DNA of 5,162 nucleotides from Terriglobales bacterium. Lineage in GTDB: Bacteria > Acidobacteriota > Terriglobia > Terriglobales > Gp1-AA117. Under the pieces are notes generated by a model that saw nothing but the letters and a program-made list of their open reading frames with translations, was not told where the DNA came from and made no database searches. The position numbers and the translations under genes are program-made. The number at the start of each line of letters is the position of its first letter. The stretch's first letter is position 1. The stretch is taken from contig JASLFF010000443.1 of NCBI GenBank assembly GCA_030150795.1, positions 1 to 5,162 of the forward strand, read 5' to 3'. Positions 1-5,059 of the stretch are shown here, one piece after another.

Positions 1-14
1 ATGTTGGTTCGTGC

Positions 15-404
15 CTAGCGTTGACCCCATAGCGATAGCTCAGGCTTGCCCGAATTGGGATTCGCCTTTCCGTACCACAATTCAAAGCTCCGAACGAAGC
101 GGTCGCCTTGCAGCGCGATAGCCCGGCTGTGGCCACCGGCGCGGATGACGTCGCGCACCTGCAGAACTTCCGGCTCGCCGTCGCCATAGTGGACCACGAT
201 TCGGTCAAACTCTATAGGTGCATTCTTAATGCGTATTTGCAGAAAACGGTAGCGCCCGGCGGCCTTCCCAACTTCAATGTTGTCATGGTCATGCTGGCCG
301 TCAACATGGGCTTGGCCAAGATAGTTCCAGTTTGCGGCATGGGCTGAGGGCACGATATAGAACATCAGCGCTATAGCAAAAAGCGAAATCAGGACTTTCT
401 TCAT
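15..404 (-). CDS. Secreted DUF2541-like protein
   Basis: This is a small exported protein of unknown biochemical role, 129 residues long. Residues 1-23 form a classic signal peptide: KK at positions 2-3, a hydrophobic core of about 15 residues, and a signal peptidase I site ending in AHA before Ala24. The mature part (about 106 residues) looks all-beta and begins WNYLG. It carries the pattern I recognise from DUF2541-like proteins: a DGxxDHD segment, then RFLQIRI, then FDRIVVHYGDGEPEVL, then the IRAGGHSRAI stretch and a C-terminal SFELWYGK strand. The family assignment comes from memory of its motifs. No catalytic residues are evident, so a binding or structural role in the periplasm is more likely than an enzyme. 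The ATG start is supported by AGGAGA 10 bases upstream, and the stop is TAG. It is on the same strand as the acyltransferase upstream, but the 222-base gap and a candidate promoter suggest separate transcription. Confidence 0.9.
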   Translation of the reverse strand: MKKVLISLFAIALMFYIVPSAHAANWNYLGQAHVDGQHDHDNIEVGKAAGRYRFLQIRIKNAPIEFDRIVVHYGDGEPEVLQVRDVIRAGGHSRAIALQGDRFVRSFELWYGKANPNSGKPELSLWGQR

Positions 405-414
405 TTAAAGGTGT

Positions 415-420
415 TCTCCT
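415..420 (-). promoter_or_regulatory. Ribosome binding site of the DUF2541-like gene
   Basis: On the minus strand the sequence reads AGGAGA, ending 10 bases before the ATG at 404. The spacing is slightly long but acceptable, and it supports this ATG as the start, which also gives a complete signal peptide. Confidence 0.7.
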
Positions 421-455
421 CTCAATTTACGTTTTCAGGGTGCAGGATCGTGACC

Positions 456-485
456 ATCATGGTGTTCTTCTACCAAGCGGGTCAA
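456..485 (-). promoter_or_regulatory. Candidate sigma-70-type promoter of the DUF2541-like gene
   Basis: On the minus strand TTGACC (480-485, five of six matches to the -35 consensus) is followed after 18 bases by CATGAT (456-461, four of six matches to the -10 consensus). Transcription would begin near 449 and leave a leader of about 45 bases containing the ribosome binding site. The -10 element overlaps a short dyad, ACCAT-C-ATGGT at 453-463, which could be an operator. The rest of the 405-626 spacer shows no gene and no convincing terminator. Confidence 0.35.
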
Positions 486-626
486 GTTCTGAGAATGGTT
501 CCGCTTCATGAAACCCAGAACCACAATGTAAGTTGCAGGAATACAAGTAACCGCAGGACCCGAAAATAGGCGCAACTTTTTGCAGCGTAGTAGAAATTGA
601 GAGGGGAACAAAGATTACTTTTGTAA

Positions 627-1856
627 TTAATCTGCTGCCGCCGCTCTGCCTGTGGAAGCTGCGTTTATTAACTTTGTTCGCAGTCGATGGTTGAGCGGTT
701 CGGAATAAAAGCGCGCCACTAGATAACCCAGCCCTCCTGCGAGAGCCAGTGTGGCCAGAAACCAGAGCGGCACCAGATGAATGCTCTGATGGAAATAGAA
801 GAAGAGGCCCACCATTGGCCAGACCGCGAACATGTGGGTAAGGTAAACCTCATAACTGTTGCGCCCAAACCAGCGCAGAAAAGCGGTTGAGCGATACAAG
901 ACATCACCAATGCTGCTCAAGCTAACGGCGCGGGTTGGTTTAATTGAAACTTGTTTGTGCCCGGTTTGATTTTCAGACCTTTGCTGTAGCGCTAGCAGCA
1001 GGAGCGCGCTCCCAATCTCCAGGACCGTAACGTCAAGACCGGCTTTATAAAATGCGAAACGAACAGCAATTCCGCGAAACACGGTGATGATCAGACAGAG
1101 AAGTACACCGCTGATCCTGAGTGCCAGATTTGCTTTATCACTTAATCTGTTTTTTGTGGCGATCATTGCTGCTAGGCAGCCAAATGCAATCCCATCCATG
1201 CAGGAAAGATAGCCGTAATCGGACCAAAGCTCGTTTTGTGTGTGTACCCGCGCAAATGGGCCGATCAGCACAAAGCAGATGAGCGTGCCGATCAGGAGAG
1301 CCTGCTTTCGCAAAAATGTGCATAGAAGCGGAAACAGAATATAGAAAATCTCTTCTACTGAGAGCGACCAGAGCACGTCCCACGAGGCAGGCAGGTACCC
1401 GGTTTTGGCCTCCAGCCAGTTCACATGGAACCCCAGCGCCGCGATTGAGGCACGTGTCAGCGAGGTATGCTGCGGATTGACGACAAAACGTGGAATGCCA
1501 AGCCGGTCCAGCAGAATCAGCACCAGCAGGAGTCCTGCCAGACAGGGCATAATGCGGGCAAAGCGCATCTGGTAAAACTGGCGGACATTAAGCTGGCTGA
1601 GGCGGCCCCAGCGCTTCAATGACCATGAGGTGATCAGGAATCCGGAGATTACAAAGAACATTCGAACGCCGTAATATCCATTCCAGAACAGCGCGCGATT
1701 GGCCGCTGGGCCGAGCAGATGGCCCAGGCTGCTGTCACGAAAGTGTATCCGCAGATTAATGTGGTGCAGCACCACCGCAACAATGCAGAGCCCACGCAGC
1801 AGATCAATGCCCGGCACTCGATACTTTTGTTCTCCAGCATCTGCCGTCAAAGACAT
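627..1856 (-). CDS. Membrane acyltransferase, acyltransferase-3 family (OafA/YrhL type)
   Basis: This is an integral inner-membrane O-acyltransferase that would move an acyl group, often acetyl, onto a surface glycan, lipid or other envelope molecule. The acceptor cannot be told from the sequence. With the chosen start it has 409 residues, typical for a single-domain member without a C-terminal SGNH domain. Family motifs appear in order: VPGIDLLRG at 14-22 with the conserved His pair at 31-32, GVRMFFVISGFLIT at 63-76, the Arg-rich FYQMRFARIMP at 94-104, WSLSVEEIFYILFP at 162-175, and a late SYEVYLTHMF with His341. About ten hydrophobic segments are visible. The reading frame stays open up to 2015, adding 53 residues. 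The ATG at 1856 is preferred because GGGAG lies 5 bases upstream, the extra residues are not family-like, and a longer start would overlap the divergent gene. The Ala-rich C-terminal tail is probably not functional. Confidence 0.93.
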   Translation of the reverse strand: MSLTADAGEQKYRVPGIDLLRGLCIVAVVLHHINLRIHFRDSSLGHLLGPAANRALFWNGYYGVRMFFVISGFLITSWSLKRWGRLSQLNVRQFYQMRFARIMPCLAGLLLVLILLDRLGIPRFVVNPQHTSLTRASIAALGFHVNWLEAKTGYLPASWDVLWSLSVEEIFYILFPLLCTFLRKQALLIGTLICFVLIGPFARVHTQNELWSDYGYLSCMDGIAFGCLAAMIATKNRLSDKANLALRISGVLLCLIITVFRGIAVRFAFYKAGLDVTVLEIGSALLLLALQQRSENQTGHKQVSIKPTRAVSLSSIGDVLYRSTAFLRWFGRNSYEVYLTHMFAVWPMVGLFFYFHQSIHLVPLWFLATLALAGGLGYLVARFYSEPLNHRLRTKLINAASTGRAAAAD

Positions 1857-1860
1857 TGCA

Positions 1861-1867
1861 TCTCCCT
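1861..1867 (-). promoter_or_regulatory. Ribosome binding site that decides the acyltransferase start
   Basis: The minus strand reads AGGGAGA immediately before TGCA and the ATG at 1856, so GGGAG sits 5 bases from the start codon. Neither the in-frame ATG at 1886 nor the one at 2015 has a comparable, well-spaced site. This is the main reason for choosing the shorter protein. Confidence 0.65.
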
Positions 1868-1969
1868 GAGAATCTTCAACATGCATAGTAAACCAGGGCC
1901 TTGGCTGAATTAATTTGTCGGATAGGGTATGTGGCGGACAACACCTCCTTACTGAGTGGGTCATCAGAC

Positions 1970-1975
1970 TATAAA
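1970..1975 (+). promoter_or_regulatory. Possible -10 element for the small plus-strand gene
   Basis: TATAAA lies 32 bases upstream of the GTG at 2008 in the spacer between the acyltransferase and the divergent small gene. No good -35 hexamer lies at the right distance; the nearest sequences resemble CCTTAC or TTACTG. It may be a weak or activated promoter, or chance. The rest of the 1857-2007 spacer shows no gene. Confidence 0.2.
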
Positions 1976-2007
1976 GACCAATGCTGGGCAGGTTATCTGC
2001 GTAGCTG

Positions 2008-2298
2008 GTGCTCATCCTTGGTCCAGACTACTTGGAGGACATTTTGCGGACTCAATGGATCGTGCTCTCAGGACTGCGCAGCCTCAGAATAGCGTCAAAG
2101 GATGGCGGTCCTTGTAATGAATATCGAATTCAAGACCATTCTGTTGAATTTCGCGCTGTCGATGTCAAGGGACAGCCTTACTCTCATCCGTCCAAATGGC
2201 GCGTGCTGGATGGCGAAGAAATCAAGCTACATTTTGCCTTGCAAACACCAGTGGCAGAGTGGCTGGATAAGAACCTTTACTTACCTGCTTCCGCGTAA
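2008..2298 (+). CDS. Small hypothetical protein, unrecognised
   Basis: This is a 96-residue reading frame that I do not recognise as a named family. It looks coding rather than accidental. It is open between a TAG at 2002-2004 and a TAA at 2296-2298, there is no competing frame over most of its length, and the composition is that of a soluble globular protein. The second half (about residues 43-91) reads like a compact alpha/beta domain: VEFRAVDVKGQP, then KWRVLDGEEIKLHF, then ALQTPVAEWLDKNLY, with spaced aromatic and acidic residues. There is no signal peptide or membrane segment, so it is probably cytoplasmic. The start is uncertain: GTG at 2008 lacks a clear ribosome binding site, and in-frame TTG or GTG codons lie further in, so the first 30 residues may not be translated. 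It is divergent from the acyltransferase and converges on the peptidase gene with a gap of 49 bases. Confidence 0.5.
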   Translation: MLILGPDYLEDILRTQWIVLSGLRSLRIASKDGGPCNEYRIQDHSVEFRAVDVKGQPYSHPSKWRVLDGEEIKLHFALQTPVAEWLDKNLYLPASA

Positions 2299-2347
2299 AA
2301 GTGACTTTGACGCGTTCAAATTTGCCTGTGCGTTTTTCTTGGTGGTT

Positions 2348-3508
2348 TTATCTGATTGCTGCCCGTTGCGGCGTGTCCGGCTGTTGATCGTAGAGACGAT
2401 CCAGAGTTTTTACGACAATTCTGGTATTGCCGCTGTTGGGAGCCTGGTGAAGAAAGAGTGCTGCTTGGCGCTCAAATATCTCTAACGCTTGCTCTTCTAC
2501 AAGGTACGTGCGTTCTCGTGGGTCTGAAATCACCCATACGCCCTCACTCCGACGAGAAATTGTGAGTTCGCGTTCCATTGTTCTTGCTGGCAAGATGCGT
2601 CCATCCTCCTGACACATTGTTTCTCTAAGCTCAAGAGTCACCGATCCACTCTCATGCTTGATTTTTATTTTTTTAACTTCTATCTGGCTAAAAATAGAAA
2701 ATGGACGTGCAACATCCAGAGTCTCGCCGCCGATCAATTGATTGGCATGAACTCTACTGCTTTCCAGAATTGCCGTCGCAATCTGGCGTCTGCTGGGCAT
2801 TTGGCGTTGGATGATAGTTGCGACAATTGAACCTGAATCATGACCGCCCTCATCCGTGTTTTTGGCGTCTTGCTGTGACGATTCAGTTAGTTCTTGTTGC
2901 GCCCCGTCTGCGTCGCTATCGGCAATCACACGACTAGCTGAGGAGGGAACTTGAACAGCGGAATGAATGCGCGAATTACTCCTGGCTTCCACTTGCGGGC
3001 GACTGTCATCACCCATGATCTTGGCCAGCAAATTCGTGTCGGCTTCAGGCCCGATGCGATAGCGATAGAAGCGCGGTCGTCCACGACGAACCCAGTGGGG
3101 CGCCATCCATGACTCAGTGAGGACTCCTGAACGCACGGAACTTAGGAATGTTTTTTCTTCCGGCGAAAGGACAATACCCACGTGGCCCAGCCACACGGCG
3201 AGGTCGCCCGGCTGCGGAGTCTTTACCCGCTGAAAGTCGCTTACGCCACGATACAAAACGCGTGAATCTTCATACGGATAGATCAGTCCGGCGCGCGTGT
3301 AAAGCAGATGTACCAGGTGGGAGCAATCTGGCTTGAGGCGAATTCGCCTTTCCGATTGCAAGGCAAATGCAGCCAGTGCTTGGCCCTGTTCAGGCGATAG
3401 CAGAACAGTGTCTGCGGGATCGTCGGTCGCCGCGGCTCTGGCTGCTGGGCCGACGATTGGGATCAGTAGAGACAAGATCACCAGGCCGAGTTTGAAAGCG
3501 GATCGCAT
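2348..3508 (-). CDS. Secreted NlpC/P60-type cysteine peptidase with unassigned C-terminal domain
   Basis: This is a probable peptidoglycan peptidase exported to the periplasm, where NlpC/P60 enzymes cut stem peptides of the cell wall. It has 386 residues. Residues 1-25 form a signal peptide ending in an ARA cleavage site. Residues about 36-155 hold the peptidase module: catalytic Cys62 in DCSHLVHLLY, then TPQPGDLAVW at 97-106, then His109 in GHVGIVL. The order Cys then GD..W then HxGIV is typical of the family. The third polar catalytic residue is not obvious. A low-complexity Ser/Asp/Gln-rich linker spans about 165-225. It is followed by about 160 residues with no domain I recognise, rich in charged beta-strand-like stretches (EVKKIKIKHESGSVTLELRE, ELTISRRSEGVWVISDP) and a helix near the end. 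The ATG at 3508 is chosen over an adjacent TTG at 3511. Neither has a good ribosome binding site, so the start is uncertain. It lies 122 bases downstream of the VWA gene on the same strand. Confidence 0.85.
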   Translation of the reverse strand: MRSAFKLGLVILSLLIPIVGPAARAAATDDPADTVLLSPEQGQALAAFALQSERRIRLKPDCSHLVHLLYTRAGLIYPYEDSRVLYRGVSDFQRVKTPQPGDLAVWLGHVGIVLSPEEKTFLSSVRSGVLTESWMAPHWVRRGRPRFYRYRIGPEADTNLLAKIMGDDSRPQVEARSNSRIHSAVQVPSSASRVIADSDADGAQQELTESSQQDAKNTDEGGHDSGSIVATIIQRQMPSRRQIATAILESSRVHANQLIGGETLDVARPFSIFSQIEVKKIKIKHESGSVTLELRETMCQEDGRILPARTMERELTISRRSEGVWVISDPRERTYLVEEQALEIFERQAALFLHQAPNSGNTRIVVKTLDRLYDQQPDTPQRAAIR

Positions 3509-3579
3509 CAAATCAAATGATTGTGGCCAGGTTCATTGTCTGATGCTTTAGTGCGTTTCAGAGTTGGTTTCTGCAGACG

Positions 3580-3646
3580 CAGTAACTCATTGGTACATGG
3601 ACGGCTGTTACTGATTGGATCTAAAGCTATTTACTGGGCCCAGTAA
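3580..3646. repeat. Cluster of four CAGTAA/TTACTG hexamers, two stem-loops
   Basis: In 67 bases the plus strand carries CAGTAAC (3580-3586), GTTACTG (3607-3613), TTACTG (3631-3636) and CAGTAA (3641-3646). The last two form a perfect 16-base palindrome, TTACTGGGCCCAGTAA at 3631-3646, which includes the final codons and the stop of the VWA gene. The first two form a 7-base-pair stem with a 20-base loop in the spacer before the peptidase gene. In the minus-strand transcript the arms could pair in alternative ways. No run of U follows, so a standard intrinsic terminator is not supported. Transcript-end processing, attenuation or protein binding are possible. Confidence 0.6.
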
Positions 3647-4737
3647 TATTCCTCTCTGGCATGGACCACCAGATCCTTCTGCTTTGTTTTGACGCTGATC
3701 TTATGAAAGCCTTCGCCCGGGTTGGTCCTGTCCGGCGTGTATCCCAGGCTGTATTGATTGCGCAGGTCTTCTTCTATCTGAGCGTAAATCTTTTCAACCG
3801 TCTGTTTGCCGGAAACTTCAAACAGCCGTCCCCCGGTCTCACGCGACATCTGTTCCAATATCTTCTTTCCATCTACGCGCTGTTCCTGCGGATATCTGCT
3901 GCGCCCACCACCGGGACCACCATGATGGCCTCCCATTCCTATTCCTCCAAATCCGCCTCCAAAGGAACGGTCTTCATCGTCCTTGAACAGGATCGAGTAA
4001 ATGATCGTGTCTGCGCGTTGAGCTGTTTCAATAGCAGTTCGCAACGTTTCCTTGCTGCCGCGATCATCTCCGTCAGAAAGAATAATCAATGCTTTCCGTC
4101 CAGTCTGTTTTTTCATCAGTTCGTCTGAAGCCAGATAGACTGCGTCATACAATAATGTTCCGCCGCCCCTGCTGCTACCATCGTGATGGCCGCCATGACG
4201 GCCAGAATAGCCTCCGCTTGGACTCTGACCCTGCGAATTTCCTCCGCTGGTTTGCGTGAATTGCGGCGTCTGCAGGCTATCAAGAGCAGACCGCAGCTTT
4301 TCCCGCGAAGAGGTCAAATCCTGGTCTAGTTCCACTTCATGATCAAAGTGGATAAGGAATGCCTTGTCTTTTTCCGGACGCAGCATCTGGTCGATAAAGC
4401 TCGAACTCGCCGTGCGCTCCTGGCCTAGGACTCGACGTTGGCTCATGCTGGTATCCACCAGCAAGCCCAACGTGAGAGGCAGACTGTTCTCCTGCGAGAA
4501 ATAATGCAGCGTTTGCGGGCGTCCGTCTTCTTCCAACACGAAATCGTCCTTCGTCAGATTGTTCACGATTTTTCCGTGCTTATCGCGAACGGTGGCGGGA
4601 ACATTTACCACCTTCACGTGGACGGTCATATCTGCTTTTTCCTGGCCGCGCGTTCGCGCCCCAACCAGCAGTAAGCAGAGAATCGCGATGGCTAGCGAGA
4701 TTCGCATCAGGTTTCCATTCAATTTGTTGCTTTGCAA
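3631..4737 (-). CDS. Secreted VWA-domain protein, acidobacterial VWFA-related family (TIGR03436-like)
   Basis: This exported protein has a von Willebrand A domain, a fold that binds ligands through a Mg2+ ion in a MIDAS site. The ligand and role are unknown. It has 368 residues. A hydrophobic stretch at 13-27 forms the signal peptide. Residues about 37-82 are the family's N-terminal module (VNVPATVRDKHGKIV, then LTKDDFVLEEDG). The VWA domain spans about 86-330. Its MIDAS residues appear complete: Asp95, Ser97 and Ser99 (DTSMS), Thr194 (GGGTLLYDAV) and Asp222 (LSDGDD). Two Gly/His-rich insertions interrupt it at about 161-193 and 253-286. The C-terminus (LRNQYSLGYTP, then GEGFHKISVKTK) is typical of the family. 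The start is taken as TTG at 4737 because GGAGG lies 7 bases upstream. The ATG at 4707 gives a more usual signal peptide but has only a weak site. The divergent neighbour is a BlaI-type repressor. Confidence 0.92.
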   Translation of the reverse strand: MQSNKLNGNLMRISLAIAILCLLLVGARTRGQEKADMTVHVKVVNVPATVRDKHGKIVNNLTKDDFVLEEDGRPQTLHYFSQENSLPLTLGLLVDTSMSQRRVLGQERTASSSFIDQMLRPEKDKAFLIHFDHEVELDQDLTSSREKLRSALDSLQTPQFTQTSGGNSQGQSPSGGYSGRHGGHHDGSSRGGGTLLYDAVYLASDELMKKQTGRKALIILSDGDDRGSKETLRTAIETAQRADTIIYSILFKDDEDRSFGGGFGGIGMGGHHGGPGGGRSRYPQEQRVDGKKILEQMSRETGGRLFEVSGKQTVEKIYAQIEEDLRNQYSLGYTPDRTNPGEGFHKISVKTKQKDLVVHAREEYYWAQ

Positions 4738-4744
4738 AGTGTTT

Positions 4745-4749
4745 CCTCC
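4745..4749 (-). promoter_or_regulatory. Ribosome binding site pointing to a TTG start for the VWA gene
   Basis: The minus strand reads GGAGG followed by seven bases and then TTG at 4737. This is the best-spaced site in the region. The in-frame ATG at 4707 has only GGAAA near it. TTG starts often lower translation, so this choice, if right, implies modest expression. Confidence 0.6.
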
Positions 4750-4799
4750 ATGAAAGGCCTGCGGGGTCGATCCACTCTCGGCGCATAGTGAAAGGAAAT

Positions 4800-4836
4800 C
4801 AGGGATTCATGGCGCTATCCCTGGGAATCTAGATTC
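4800..4836. repeat. Nested dyads upstream of the VWA gene
   Basis: CAGGGAT at 4800-4806 pairs with ATCCCTG at 4817-4823 (7 base pairs, 10-base loop). Directly after it comes a perfect 12-base palindrome, GAATCTAGATTC, at 4825-4836. GATTC at 4804-4808 can also pair with GAATC at 4825-4829, so the arms compete. The block lies 63-99 bases upstream of the VWA start, where an operator or a structured leader would be expected. Confidence 0.5.
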
Positions 4837-4877
4837 GTGAGTTTATCTCCGATGTGTGATGCTGATTTTCGCGCCCT

Positions 4878-4922
4878 GCGGTTAAGAGTGCGGTAAAGAG
4901 CTTGTAAGGAAGCGGTAAATTA
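4878..4922 (+). repeat. Helically phased direct repeats, consensus GCGGTWAAGAG
   Basis: Three clear copies are visible: GCGGTTAAGAG at 4878-4888, GCGGTAAAGAG at 4890-4900 and GCGGTAAATTA at 4912-4922. A degenerate copy, GCTTGTAAGGA, sits at 4900-4910. Start-to-start spacings are 12, 10 and 12 bases, close to one helical turn each, so all copies face the same side of the DNA. Tandem boxes of about 11 bases are typical of winged-helix response regulators of the PhoB/OmpR class; which protein binds here is unknown. Confidence 0.5.
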
Positions 4923-5009
4923 CATGTAGGAAATCTTCCATGAGAGTTCCAGCCAATTGTTCAATATCGCGATGGATTATCCGGAGCTGAATTCGTCTGG
5001 AAAGAACGG

Positions 5010-5038
5010 TTGACAATGACGCCGATATCTCATAGCTT
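5010..5038 (+). promoter_or_regulatory. Candidate sigma-70 promoter of the BlaI-type repressor gene
   Basis: A perfect -35 hexamer, TTGACA (5010-5015), is followed after 17 bases by TAGCTT (5033-5038), which matches three of six -10 positions. Transcription would start near 5045, giving a leader of only about 15 bases before the ATG at 5060. The weak -10 lies in the CTTAAG palindrome cluster, so a repressor bound there would block RNA polymerase. Confidence 0.5.
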
Positions 5039-5056
5039 AAGCTCTTAAGACTTAAT
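5034..5056. promoter_or_regulatory. Possible autoregulatory operator with CTTAAG repeats
   Basis: CTTAAG occurs at 5036-5041 and 5044-5049, and CTTAAT at 5051-5056. The first is the centre of the 10-base palindrome AGCTTAAGCT (5034-5043), the second of TCTTAAGA (5043-5050). They overlap the predicted -10 and transcription start of the repressor gene. BlaI/MecI repressors bind dyads at their own promoters, but their usual core is TACA..TGTA, so binding here is inference. Confidence 0.35.
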
Positions 5057-5059
5057 TGT

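Larger units (their letters stand above)
4738..5059. other. Divergent intergenic regulatory region between the VWA and BlaI-type genes
   Basis: This 322-base stretch holds no gene that I can support. The open frame antisense to the repressor start (4882-5157) is not protein-like. The region is dense with symmetric and repeated sequence: a 7-base inverted repeat and a 12-base palindrome (4800-4836), helically spaced direct repeats (4878-4922), TACATGTA at 4921-4928, ATCGCGAT at 4966-4973, a consensus -35 at 5010, and overlapping CTTAAG palindromes (5034-5056). It probably contains the promoters of both flanking genes. No convincing promoter was found for the VWA gene. Confidence 0.6.

Noticed and set aside
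612..633. An AT-rich hairpin (ATTAC/GTAAT or AGATTA/TAATCT) at the acyltransferase stop
   Set aside because: The stems are short, lack G/C pairs, and have no U tract downstream on the minus strand.
1857..2015. An N-terminal extension of 53 residues on the acyltransferase
   Set aside because: It is rich in Cys, Pro and His, lacks family motifs, would overlap the divergent gene, and the internal ATG at 1856 has a better ribosome binding site.
2306..2340. A TTTGA/TCAAA stem followed by a short T run, considered as a terminator between convergent genes
   Set aside because: The stem is only 5 weak A/T-rich pairs and the T run starts about 12 bases after it, so it would not act as an intrinsic terminator.
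2102..2485. A 127-residue plus-strand open frame overlapping the small gene and the peptidase end
   Set aside because: It is in a different frame from the more protein-like 2008-2298 reading and runs antisense into the peptidase gene. Its Cys-, Trp- and Ser-rich composition looks accidental.
3661..4128. A 155-residue plus-strand open frame inside the VWA gene
   Set aside because: It lies wholly antisense to a gene with a clear family match, has no ribosome binding site, and its composition (rich in Phe, Leu, Ser, Cys) is what the complement of the VWA codons gives.
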